Source: Caldifarciminota bacterium (GTDB lineage: Bacteria > Hydrothermota > Hydrothermia > S141-80). From it: a stretch of 6,741 bases of DNA. This document shows positions 1 to 6,108 of this stretch, piece after piece. The stretch is from contig JALUJC010000343.1 of NCBI GenBank assembly GCA_027053375.1, positions 1 through 6,741 on the forward strand, given 5' to 3'. The translations under genes were made by a program, and so were the position numbers. Position 1 is the first letter of the stretch, and every line of letters starts with the position of its first letter. The notes under the pieces are model-generated. The model did not search any database. It was not told the origin of the DNA and worked only from the letters and a program-made list of their open reading frames with translations.

Positions 1-1134
1 CATCTCTCCATGGCTTATGCCCGGGGGCAGGATCAGGTGGATGTGATCTTTGCCCAGACGGAAAACCCCACGGATGCCCAGAATGTGGCCAACTACACCC
101 TTCAGGACAGTGCGGGCAATGCGGTGACCATTGCTTCGGTGGTACAGGACCCCAACAACCTCAAACGGGTGACCCTGACCACGGCAACGCCCCTCCAGAA
201 TGGCATGCTGTATCAGGTGGCCTATGCACCCATTCAGGAGACCACGGCCTTCTATGGCCTGCTGACCCTGGCACAGATCCAGAGCGACACCGTGCCCGGG
301 GATACCCTTTTTGGAAGCAACTGGGACGGTAAACAGGTGAGCGTGGTGGTCCTGACCACGGCCGACACCTCTGCGGTTTCCTTCACCTCCACCAACTGGG
401 CGTTCTTCCAGGATCCGGGAGGCGGACCCTGGTCCGGGCTGATGATTTACTCGCCAGTGGCCAAGTCCGTGCTGGAAGGGGATTCTGTTCTTCTTGTGGG
501 CCAGGTGAGTGAGTATAACGGCATGACAGAGATCATCAACATTGTCTATTCCGAGGTGCTCTCCTCCGGAGCCGCCCTGACCGTGGACTCCATTGGCACC
601 GGCGTCCTGGCCAATGGTGGTGTGAACGCAGAGATGTACGAGGGTGCCCTGGTGAAGGTGGCCGGAACCATCACCAGCGTGACCGGTGCCCAGTTCAGCA
701 TCAACGATGGAAGTGGTGGTGTGGTGGTGAATGCGGACACATCCGTGACCAGTACCCTGGCCTCGGGGGTGTTCGCTGAGGTGACCGGTGTGGTTCGCTA
801 CACAGGCGGAACCTATCAGCTTTATCTGCGTCATGCCAGTGAGGTGGGCGTGGCGGAGAATGGCCTGGTGGTTCACCGACGCCTCCTCCGGTTCCCGAAA
901 GGGCCGGTGACCCATGGCAATCTGACTGTGGAACTGGCACTTCCTGCGCGTTCCCGGCTGAACTTCACCGTGACCAACGCGCTGGGGCGGACCGTGCTCT
1001 CGCTGGATCGCACCCTGGCTGCCGGCACGCAGCGCATCACCCTGCCCACGGCCAAACTTCCGAGCGGCCTGTACTTCCTCCGTGTGGAGGATGGGAACCG
1101 GACCCTTCAGCGTTCGTTCCTGCGGGTTCGCTGA
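1..1134 (+). CDS. Secreted multidomain protein with Ig-like domain, two OB-fold-like modules and T9SS-type C-terminal sorting domain (5' truncated)
   Basis: The frame is open from the first base, and the first visible Met (position 10, counted here as residue 1) lies inside what looks like the first strand of an Ig-like domain. The real start and signal peptide are therefore probably upstream of the window. Residues about 8-85 resemble a bacterial Ig-like/SbsA domain (VDVIFAQ, then ANYTL, then LTTATPLQNGMLYQV). Residues about 98-184 look like an OB-fold of the extracellular YhcR/DUF5689 kind (GKQVSVVVL, FFQDPGGGPWSGLMIYS, GDSVLLVGQVSEYNG). Residues about 207-280 repeat that pattern in shorter form (VKVAGTITSV, FSINDGSGGVVV, AEVTGVVRYTGGTYQLYLR). 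Residues about 300-374 match a Por-secretion-type C-terminal domain (LNFTVTNALGRTVLSL, then LPSGLYFLRVEDG, then a basic end). Such tails direct export through the type IX system and are removed at the cell surface. No catalytic residues are apparent, so the biological role is unknown. Domain calls are by pattern only. Confidence 0.85.
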   Translation, partial: HLSMAYARGQDQVDVIFAQTENPTDAQNVANYTLQDSAGNAVTIASVVQDPNNLKRVTLTTATPLQNGMLYQVAYAPIQETTAFYGLLTLAQIQSDTVPGDTLFGSNWDGKQVSVVVLTTADTSAVSFTSTNWAFFQDPGGGPWSGLMIYSPVAKSVLEGDSVLLVGQVSEYNGMTEIINIVYSEVLSSGAALTVDSIGTGVLANGGVNAEMYEGALVKVAGTITSVTGAQFSINDGSGGVVVNADTSVTSTLASGVFAEVTGVVRYTGGTYQLYLRHASEVGVAENGLVVHRRLLRFPKGPVTHGNLTVELALPARSRLNFTVTNALGRTVLSLDRTLAAGTQRITLPTAKLPSGLYFLRVEDGNRTLQRSFLRVR

Positions 1135-1157
1135 ACCGAACCCATGGACTGACATCC

Positions 1158-1197
1158 AGCGGGGTGGCGTCAGAGGACGCCACCCCGCTTTCTGTTT
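1158..1197 (+). terminator. Perfect 14-bp hairpin with T-rich tail, probable intrinsic terminator
   Basis: The arm AGCGGGGTGGCGTC (1158-1171) pairs without mismatch to GACGCCACCCCGCT (1176-1189) around the loop AGAG. The following TTCTGTTT (1190-1197) is T-rich but interrupted. It begins 23 bp after the stop of the secreted-protein gene and ends 9 bp before the Shine-Dalgarno of the next gene. Termination is the simplest reading. The broken T tract and the lack of room for a promoter downstream leave open partial read-through or an RNA-stabilising role. Confidence 0.75.
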
Positions 1198-1205
1198 CGC
1201 ACAAA

Positions 1206-1213
1206 GGGAGGTG
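1206..1213 (+). promoter_or_regulatory. Strong ribosome binding site for the DUF1028 gene
   Basis: GGGAGGTG contains a full GGAGG core (1207-1211) placed 7 nt before the ATG at 1219. It fixes that ATG as the start and rules out the overlapping shifted frames nearby. Confidence 0.85.
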
Positions 1214-1218
1214 AAAAG

Positions 1219-2268
1219 ATGCAGTGGTCAGTGCTGGGATTGCTGTGGATGTTTGCCCGTCCTCCTGTGGGGACCTTTTCCATTGTGGCCATGGATCCTC
1301 AGACAGAGGAGTGGGGGGTGGCCGTTGCCTCCCGTGTACTGGATGTGGGCTACATTGTCCCCTGGGTGGAGGCGGAGGTGGGGGCGGTGGCCACACAGGC
1401 GCTGTCCAACCCCTATTTCGGACCCTGGGCGCTGGATCTTCTCCGAAAGGGAATGTCTGCCGACACAGTGCTGAAGCAGATCCTTGCCAGGGATACATCA
1501 CCGGAGGATCGTCAGGTGGGCATCGTGGACCGGGAGGGGAGATGTGCGAATTTTACAGGAACCCGGACCCTCTCCTGGGCGGGCGACCAGAAAGGCCCCT
1601 TTGTGTGTGTGCAGGGCAATATTCTGGCAGGTCCGCAGGTGGTGGACACCATGTTGAAAACTTTTCTCTCCGCGCAGGGACCTCTGGCGGAACGGTTGCT
1701 TCAGGCACTGGAGGCGGGGGAGGCCGCCGGAGGGGATCGCCGTGGAAAACAGTCTGCGGCACTGGTGGTGAAGCGAAAGGGCGGTGGATACCTGGGCGTG
1801 GATGATCGACTGGTGGACCTTCGTGTGGTGGACCAGAAGGCGCCTGTTCAGGAGTTGCGTCGCCTTTATGAGCGATGGCAGTATGCGTTTCTGGCGCCTG
1901 CGTATCTTCGCCTGGCGCGCTCCGAACCGCAACATCGTGAGGTGTTGCTGTCCCGTGCCCATGATCTTCTGGTGAAAGCCCTCGCGCATCCCCTGGATGC
2001 CCCGGAGGTTTACAATGCCCTGGCCTGGGAGTTTGCACTCCAGAAGGCGTACCCCGAGGAGACCCTGAAGGCAGCGAAACGGGCGCTGGAACTTTCGCCC
2101 GACGACCCCAACATCATGGACACCTATGCGGAAGCCCTGTACGCCGCGGGCCGGTATGCGGAGGCGGTCCAGTGGGAGAAACGTGCCCTGGAAAAAGAAC
2201 CCGACAACGCCTTTTTCCGTTCACAGCTGGAGAAGTTTCAGAAGGCACAGAAACAGCACGCACGCTGA
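1219..2268 (+). CDS. DUF1028 Ntn-hydrolase-like protein with C-terminal TPR repeats
   Basis: Residues 19-215 match the DUF1028 family (Ntn-hydrolase fold, usually annotated as a putative hydrolase of unknown substrate). Visible signatures are TFSIVAMDPQTEEWGVAVAS (19-38), VGAVATQA (54-61), RQVGIVD (98-104), FTG (112-114), QGN (132-134), GGDRRGKQSAA (171-181) and DLRV (200-203). In many family members the conserved Thr directly follows the initiator Met and is the presumed N-terminal nucleophile. Here Thr19 follows an 18-residue, largely hydrophobic extension that may be a short signal sequence or propeptide. Residues 262-296 and 297-330 are two TPR units (ALAWEFALQKAY..A..ALELSPDD; TYAEALYAAGRYAEAVQWEKRALEKEPDN), with a degenerate helical region before them. 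In other members the C-terminal domain is a putative peptidoglycan-binding module; TPRs suggest protein partners instead. The gene stands alone, between a hairpin and the next promoter. Family assignment is firm; the substrate is unknown. Confidence 0.92.
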   Translation: MQWSVLGLLWMFARPPVGTFSIVAMDPQTEEWGVAVASRVLDVGYIVPWVEAEVGAVATQALSNPYFGPWALDLLRKGMSADTVLKQILARDTSPEDRQVGIVDREGRCANFTGTRTLSWAGDQKGPFVCVQGNILAGPQVVDTMLKTFLSAQGPLAERLLQALEAGEAAGGDRRGKQSAALVVKRKGGGYLGVDDRLVDLRVVDQKAPVQELRRLYERWQYAFLAPAYLRLARSEPQHREVLLSRAHDLLVKALAHPLDAPEVYNALAWEFALQKAYPEETLKAAKRALELSPDDPNIMDTYAEALYAAGRYAEAVQWEKRALEKEPDNAFFRSQLEKFQKAQKQHAR

Positions 2269-2291
2269 CCCTGCAGTGCATGGTGATCGTT

Positions 2292-2325
2292 CCCTGTTGC
2301 CAGCAACATGGGTCGAGATATTTTT
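2292..2325 (+). terminator. Weak hairpin followed by a short T run, possible terminator of the DUF1028 gene
   Basis: CCCTGTTG (2292-2299) pairs with CAACATGGG (2304-2312) around a CCAG loop, giving 8 bp with one bulged T. The five T's at 2321-2325 begin 8 nt after the stem, further away than in a classical intrinsic terminator. It is the only terminator-like structure I see in this 156-bp intergenic gap. Confidence 0.3.
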
Positions 2326-2389
2326 CCCGCCTGGAGGTACACAGGATTCTCTGAGGAGGGTGGATGAGCAGAGACCATCGTTCTTTTCG

Positions 2390-2418
2390 TTGACAGTCCT
2401 GTGGGCGCACCATAGCCT
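2390..2418 (+). promoter_or_regulatory. Sigma-70-type promoter giving a leaderless archease transcript
   Basis: A perfect -35 box TTGACA (2390-2395) is followed by a 17-bp spacer and TAGCCT (2413-2418), which fits the relaxed TAnnnT -10 seen in bacteria rich in leaderless mRNAs. The last T of the -10 box is 7 nt before the A of the ATG at 2425, so transcription should begin at or within a base or two of the start codon. No Shine-Dalgarno-like purine run lies in the 25 nt before that ATG, which agrees with a leaderless message. It would drive the five-gene run beginning at 2425. Confidence 0.65.
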
Positions 2419-2424
2419 ACATAC

Positions 2425-2850
2425 ATGCCTTTCCGTGCGGTGGACCATACCGCTGACCTGGCTTTTGAGGTGGTGGCTCCCACGCTCACGGCGCTCTTTC
2501 AGGAGTCTGCACGGGCGCTGCTGAGTGTGCTGGTGGAACACCCGGAAGCCATCCAGCCGGTGAAGGAACACGAGGTCGCATGCGCGGCCTCAACCCTGGA
2601 GGACCTGTTGCACGATTATCTGTCCGAGTGGATTTTTTTGCTGGATGCCTATGGAGAGATCTATCTGCCGGGCGAGCCTGCGGTCCAGCATTCCGGGGAG
2701 ATGTGGACGGTCATGGATCGCCTCCGTGGTGAGCGTCTGGATCCTTCCCGGCATGGGGAGGGTCATCACGTGAAAAGCGTGACCTACCATGGACTAAACG
2801 TGGAACGCACGCCGGGACAGTACCGGGCCTTTTTTATTCTGGATGTGTGA
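2425..2850 (+). CDS. Archease (RtcB RNA ligase activator)
   Basis: The 141-residue protein is of the usual archease size. It begins with the hallmark DHTAD (residues 7-11), followed by the helix LTALFQESARALLSVL (21-36), the EDLLHDYLSEWIFLLD helix (59-74), a GE pair (102-103), KSVTYHGLNV (117-126) and a C-terminal FFILDV whose Asp140 corresponds to the conserved acidic residue near the family's C-terminus. Archease speeds guanylylation and multiple turnover of the GTP-dependent 3'-phosphate RNA ligase RtcB and lets it use other nucleotides. No rtcB is present in this window. The start at 2425 is supported by DHTAD lying six residues in, as in homologues, and by the promoter geometry, although there is no ribosome binding site. 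The stop overlaps the next start by 4 bp (GTGA). Confidence 0.9.
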   Translation: MPFRAVDHTADLAFEVVAPTLTALFQESARALLSVLVEHPEAIQPVKEHEVACAASTLEDLLHDYLSEWIFLLDAYGEIYLPGEPAVQHSGEMWTVMDRLRGERLDPSRHGEGHHVKSVTYHGLNVERTPGQYRAFFILDV

Positions 2851-3209
2851 TCATGATGACAGCGCTGATCCTGCGCACGGCTCTCCATGCCGCGCATGCG
2901 GTAAGGGTTGCAGATGGCACAAGGGAACCTCTGCACGGGCACACCTTCCATCTGGAAGTCACGCTTGAAGGTCCTGTTCAGGAGAATGGGATGATTGTGG
3001 ATTTTCTGGATATCAAAAAAGCGCTTGAACACTGGATTGCGCCTTTTCAGTACAGCAACTGGAATGAATTTGAGGATCAGCCCACCGTGGAGCGGATCGC
3101 CCGACGGTTGTGGGATCGGATTGCGCAGGAGGCTTCGGTGCGGTCTCTGCGTCTCCGGCGGCTGGTGCTCTGGGAAACCCCTGAACGTGGAGTGGTGCTG
3201 GAACCATGA
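2847..3209 (+). CDS. 6-pyruvoyl-tetrahydropterin synthase/QueD-like protein lacking the catalytic triad
   Basis: The 120-residue protein shows the T-fold family pattern: AAH (15-17), LHGHTFHLEV (29-38), GMIVDFLDIKKAL (48-60), PTVERIARRLWDRI (79-92) and WETPERGVVL (109-118). His17, His30 and His32 match the three zinc ligands, and Glu110 matches the glutamate that anchors the pterin ring. The catalytic Cys four residues before the HGH histidine is Arg26. The Asp-His pair of the DHxxLN motif aligns with Gln68-Tyr69 (QYSNWN). The usual 6-carboxy-tetrahydropterin or 6-pyruvoyl-tetrahydropterin synthase chemistry is therefore unlikely as known; a divergent lyase or a pterin-binding role is possible. 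The start is GTG at 2847 inside a GTGA overlap with archease. ATG at 2853 or 2856 is an alternative. No Shine-Dalgarno is visible, so translation is probably coupled to archease. It overlaps pyrG by ATGA. Family confidence is good; function is uncertain. Confidence 0.82.
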   Translation: MIMMTALILRTALHAAHAVRVADGTREPLHGHTFHLEVTLEGPVQENGMIVDFLDIKKALEHWIAPFQYSNWNEFEDQPTVERIARRLWDRIAQEASVRSLRLRRLVLWETPERGVVLEP

Positions 3210-4852
3210 ATGGACCGTTTTATCTTTTCATTACCGGTGGCGTGGTCTCATCCCTGGGGAAGGGCATTGCCACCGCCTCCCTGGGATTTCTGCTGAAACG
3301 GCGGGGACTGCGGGTCATCCCGTTGAAGTTCGATCCCTATCTGAACGTGGACCCGGGGACCATGAATCCCTTTCAGCACGGGGAAGTATTTGTGACCGAG
3401 GATGGTGCCGAAACCGATCTGGATCTGGGACATTACGAGCGTTTCCTGGGGACCAATCTCACCCAGACCAGCAATGTCACGGCGGGGCAGATCTATGCTT
3501 CCCTGATTCAGAAAGAGAGACGCGGGGAGTTCCTTGGCCAGACCGTTCAGGTGGTGCCCCATCTTACCGAGGAGATCATTCACAGGATCCACCTCCTGGA
3601 GCAGCAGGCGGATGTGGTGCTGGTGGAAGTGGGGGGGACGGTGGGAGATATTGAATCCCTTCCCTTCCTGGAAGCCATCCGTCAGCTTTCTTTGAAGGCG
3701 CCAGGTCGGACCTTTTTCCTCCATGTGACCCTTGTGCCTTATGTCTCCACTGCCGGGGAGCTCAAAACCAAACCCACCCAGCACAGCGTTCAAAAACTCC
3801 GTGAAATCGGGATCCAGCCCCACGCCATCCTGTGCCGTTCGGATCGGCCTCTTTCGCAGGAAGCCCGGCGAAAAATCGCCCTGTTTTCCAATCTTCCGGA
3901 GGAGGCGGTGTTCCTGGAACCCGATGTGGAAAGCATCTATGAGGTTCCGCTTATGCTGCACGAGCAGGGGGTGGATCGGTATATTCTGGAAACCTGGAAC
4001 CTCCCTGTGGACAGTCCAGATCTTTCGGACTGGGAGCGGTTTGTTCAGCGGGTTCTTCATCCACAGCACACGGTGCGGATTGCGGTGTGTGGAAAGTACG
4101 TTCATCTCAAAGATGCATACAAAAGTGTGTACGAGGCCCTGATCCATGCCGGTGCGGAATTGAACACGCGGGTGGAGGTCCAGTGGGTGGACACGGAGGC
4201 TCTGGAATCCATGGCGGAGGAGGAGGTGGAGGCCCTGTTTGAGGGGGTCCATGGGGTGCTGGTCCCGGGTGGATTCGGGCGCCGTGGGGTGGAAGGAAAG
4301 ATCCGGGCCATACGTTATGCACGTGAGCAGCGAGTTCCCTATCTCGGGCTCTGCCTGGGGATGCAGCTTGCAGTGATTGAGTTTGCCCGCCATGTGGCCG
4401 GTCTTGAGGGCGCCCATTCCACAGAGTTCGACCGCCACACCCCTCACCCCGTGATTGATCTTCTACCGGGGCAGGACCTGTTTGAGAAGGGATATGGAGG
4501 GACGCTCCGTCTTGGTGCAAGCCCCATCCGTCTCAAGACGGGCACCCAGGCCTATGCCCTGTATGGCCACAATGTGGTCCTGGAACGCCATCGTCACCGG
4601 TATGAGTTCACCCCGCGGTACAGGGAAATGCTGGAACGTGCAGGCCTTGTGGTTTCCGGAGAGGAGCCGATCCAGCGCCTTCCTGAGATTGTGGAACTGC
4701 CCGGAGAGGTACATCCCTTTTTCCTGGCCACGCAGTTTCATGCAGAGTTTAAGTCCCGCCCCCTGACGCCTCACCCGGTTTTTCTGGGATTTCTTCGGGC
4801 TGCCCTTGAGCGTTCAGGTGTATCTGTTGCTGCAGAGGAGCCGACAGGGTGA
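3206..4852 (+). CDS. pyrG: CTP synthase (UTP to CTP, glutamine-hydrolysing)
   Basis: This enzyme makes CTP from UTP, ATP and glutamine in the cytoplasm. At 548 residues it is full length (E. coli 545). The synthetase domain (about 1-270) opens with TGGVVSSLGKG (10-20), the ATP loop with Lys19, and contains KFDPYLNVDPGTMNPFQHGE (41-60), DLDLGHYERF with Asp73, and EVGGTVGDIES with Glu141; the two acidic residues are the magnesium ligands. The class I glutamine amidotransferase domain (about 290-540) has the oxyanion loop PGGFG (354-358), nucleophile Cys383 in GLCLGMQ, and the His512/Glu514 pair in QFHAEFKS. The usual HPEF is HAEF here, a small variation that keeps the catalytic residues. ATG 3206 sits in an ATGA overlap with the PTPS-like gene; a weak GGAG lies 13 nt upstream. 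The 3' end overlaps guaD by GTGA. CTP synthases are inhibited by CTP and activated allosterically by GTP. Confidence 0.98.
   Translation: MNGPFYLFITGGVVSSLGKGIATASLGFLLKRRGLRVIPLKFDPYLNVDPGTMNPFQHGEVFVTEDGAETDLDLGHYERFLGTNLTQTSNVTAGQIYASLIQKERRGEFLGQTVQVVPHLTEEIIHRIHLLEQQADVVLVEVGGTVGDIESLPFLEAIRQLSLKAPGRTFFLHVTLVPYVSTAGELKTKPTQHSVQKLREIGIQPHAILCRSDRPLSQEARRKIALFSNLPEEAVFLEPDVESIYEVPLMLHEQGVDRYILETWNLPVDSPDLSDWERFVQRVLHPQHTVRIAVCGKYVHLKDAYKSVYEALIHAGAELNTRVEVQWVDTEALESMAEEEVEALFEGVHGVLVPGGFGRRGVEGKIRAIRYAREQRVPYLGLCLGMQLAVIEFARHVAGLEGAHSTEFDRHTPHPVIDLLPGQDLFEKGYGGTLRLGASPIRLKTGTQAYALYGHNVVLERHRHRYEFTPRYREMLERAGLVVSGEEPIQRLPEIVELPGEVHPFFLATQFHAEFKSRPLTPHPVFLGFLRAALERSGVSVAAEEPTG
4837..4840 (+). 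promoter_or_regulatory. Ribosome binding site for guaD inside the end of pyrG
   Basis: GGAG, within AGAGGAG (4834-4840), ends 8 nt before the GTG at 4849. It supports that non-ATG start and the GTGA overlap. Confidence 0.7.
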
Positions 4853-6108
4853 TCTTTCCCCCGGAACGCTACTGGTTGCGCGCGAATTTTCTGGATACCC
4901 CGAAACGGGGACAGCTCCGTGTTCTTCGGGATGGGGCCCTGCGTATTGAATCGGGCAGGATTGTGGTGCGCACCTCCACGCCACCGGAGCGGACCGACCT
5001 TCCTGTGCTGGATGTCCGACCTTCCTGGGTGATCCCGGGGTTGATGGATCTGCACACCCATCCCCCCCAGACGCGTGTTCGCGGTCGGGCAGGGCTTACC
5101 CTGCTGGCGTGGCTGAAAACCTATGTCTTCCCGGAAGAACGGCGTTTTGAAGATCCCGCGTATGCACGGGACCGCTACCGGGAGGTTTTTCAGGAGGCTC
5201 TGCAGGCCGGTACCACTTTTCTTGTAGGGTTTATGACGGTGCATGTGGAGGCGCTTGGTGTGGCGCTGGAAGAGGCGGAGGCATCGGGGCTGCGTGTGAT
5301 GCTGGGGCTGACCCTGATGGACCGTGCCCCCGAATCTGGACTGGAACGTGACCCCCGTGCACAGCTTCGTGAAATGGAACCTTTGATCTCCCGATGGCAC
5401 GGGCGCGAAGAGCGGTTCTTTCTTTCGCTTTCACCGAGGTTTGCGCTGGCCTGTACGGAGGCCTGTATGCGTGAAGCTGCAGCTTTTGCGCAGGCCCACG
5501 ATCTCTGGATTCAGACCCACCTTTCCGAATCGCTCCCGGAAGTTCGGGAGGCCCTTCGCCTCTACCCCTGGGCGTCTTCCTATACGGAAATCTACGACCG
5601 TGTGGGGTTGCTTGGCCCGAGAACGCTCCTTGCGCATGGGGTGCATCTCCAGCATGAGGAACTCCGACGGATCCGTGAAAAAGGTGCAGCCGTGGTGCAT
5701 TGTCCCACCGCCAATTACTTTTTACACAGCGGGGTGATGCCCCGGGAAGCGCTGCTGGCCCACGAGATACCCTTTGGCCTGGGGAGTGATGTGGGGGCGG
5801 GGATGCGGTACAGCCTGTGGGAGGTGATGCGGGATGCCTATTTCGTTCGAAGGGAGGCACCGGAAAACCTGTTCTACGATGCCACCGCTGGTGGGGCGCG
5901 GGCACTGGGGATGGAGGATCGTCTGGGGTTGCTGGATGTCGGCTATCATGCGGACTTTGTGGTCATGCGGGCGAACCGGGAAGAGGATCCGGAGGAGATT
6001 CTGCGAAACTGGATTTTTGTGGAACGGGAACGGGCCGTTGAGGCCGTGTATGTTCAGGGGAGGTGTGTGGCATCATGCGACGCGTGTTGCAGACCCTTGA
6101 CCGCCTGA
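4849..6108 (+). CDS. guaD: Guanine deaminase (amidohydrolase superfamily)
   Basis: The enzyme hydrolyses guanine to xanthine and ammonia, drawing guanine away from salvage. The 419-residue sequence follows the guanine deaminase branch of metal-dependent amidohydrolases closely. Metal ligands are His69 and His71 in PGLMDLHTH, His224 in IQTHLSE, His263 in LLAHGVHL and Asp314 in GLGSDVGAG, with Glu227 as the proton-shuttle residue. Branch-specific features are Gln74 three residues after HTH, LLAWLKTYVFPEERRF (85-100), GTT (121-123), and SPRF (195-198), whose Arg197-Phe198 correspond to guanine-contacting residues. AVVHCPTANYFLHSG (281-295) is also typical. The GTG start at 4849 overlaps pyrG by 4 bp and has a good Shine-Dalgarno. 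The protein is slightly shorter than the human enzyme (454). The tail has four cysteines (406, 410, 413, 414), three of them encoded where the gene overlaps phoU. A related aminohydrolase acting on another purine or triazine is less likely. Confidence 0.92.
   Translation: MIFPPERYWLRANFLDTPKRGQLRVLRDGALRIESGRIVVRTSTPPERTDLPVLDVRPSWVIPGLMDLHTHPPQTRVRGRAGLTLLAWLKTYVFPEERRFEDPAYARDRYREVFQEALQAGTTFLVGFMTVHVEALGVALEEAEASGLRVMLGLTLMDRAPESGLERDPRAQLREMEPLISRWHGREERFFLSLSPRFALACTEACMREAAAFAQAHDLWIQTHLSESLPEVREALRLYPWASSYTEIYDRVGLLGPRTLLAHGVHLQHEELRRIREKGAAVVHCPTANYFLHSGVMPREALLAHEIPFGLGSDVGAGMRYSLWEVMRDAYFVRREAPENLFYDATAGGARALGMEDRLGLLDVGYHADFVVMRANREEDPEEILRNWIFVERERAVEAVYVQGRCVASCDACCRPLTA
6059..6063 (+). 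promoter_or_regulatory. Ribosome binding site for phoU inside guaD
   Basis: GGAGG, within GGGGAGGTG (6057-6065), lies 11 nt before the ATG at 6075. The spacing is a little long, but no better in-frame start is visible: the in-frame GTG at 6063 overlaps the site itself. Confidence 0.65.

Noticed and set aside
1224..1805. A glycine-rich 193-codon plus-strand frame overlapping DUF1028.
   Set aside because: Its composition (Gly/Cys/Arg-rich, low complexity) is typical of a shifted reading of a GC-rich gene, and it lacks the ribosome binding site spacing that favours the ATG at 1219.
2269..2424. A riboswitch or small RNA gene in the intergenic region before archease.
   Set aside because: The promoter sits at the downstream edge of the gap and the predicted transcript has no leader, so a cis riboswitch has no room. 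No tRNA-like or conserved RNA fold is apparent apart from a weak 8-bp hairpin.
3626..3640. Possible frameshift in pyrG at the run of seven G's.
   Set aside because: The translation passes straight through the conserved EVGGTVGDIES motif in frame, so no shift is present.
3248..4447. A 399-codon open frame on the minus strand opposite pyrG.
   Set aside because: It lies wholly within a confidently identified gene, matches no family I know, and is explained by the codon bias of the GC-rich coding strand, which suppresses stops on the opposite strand.
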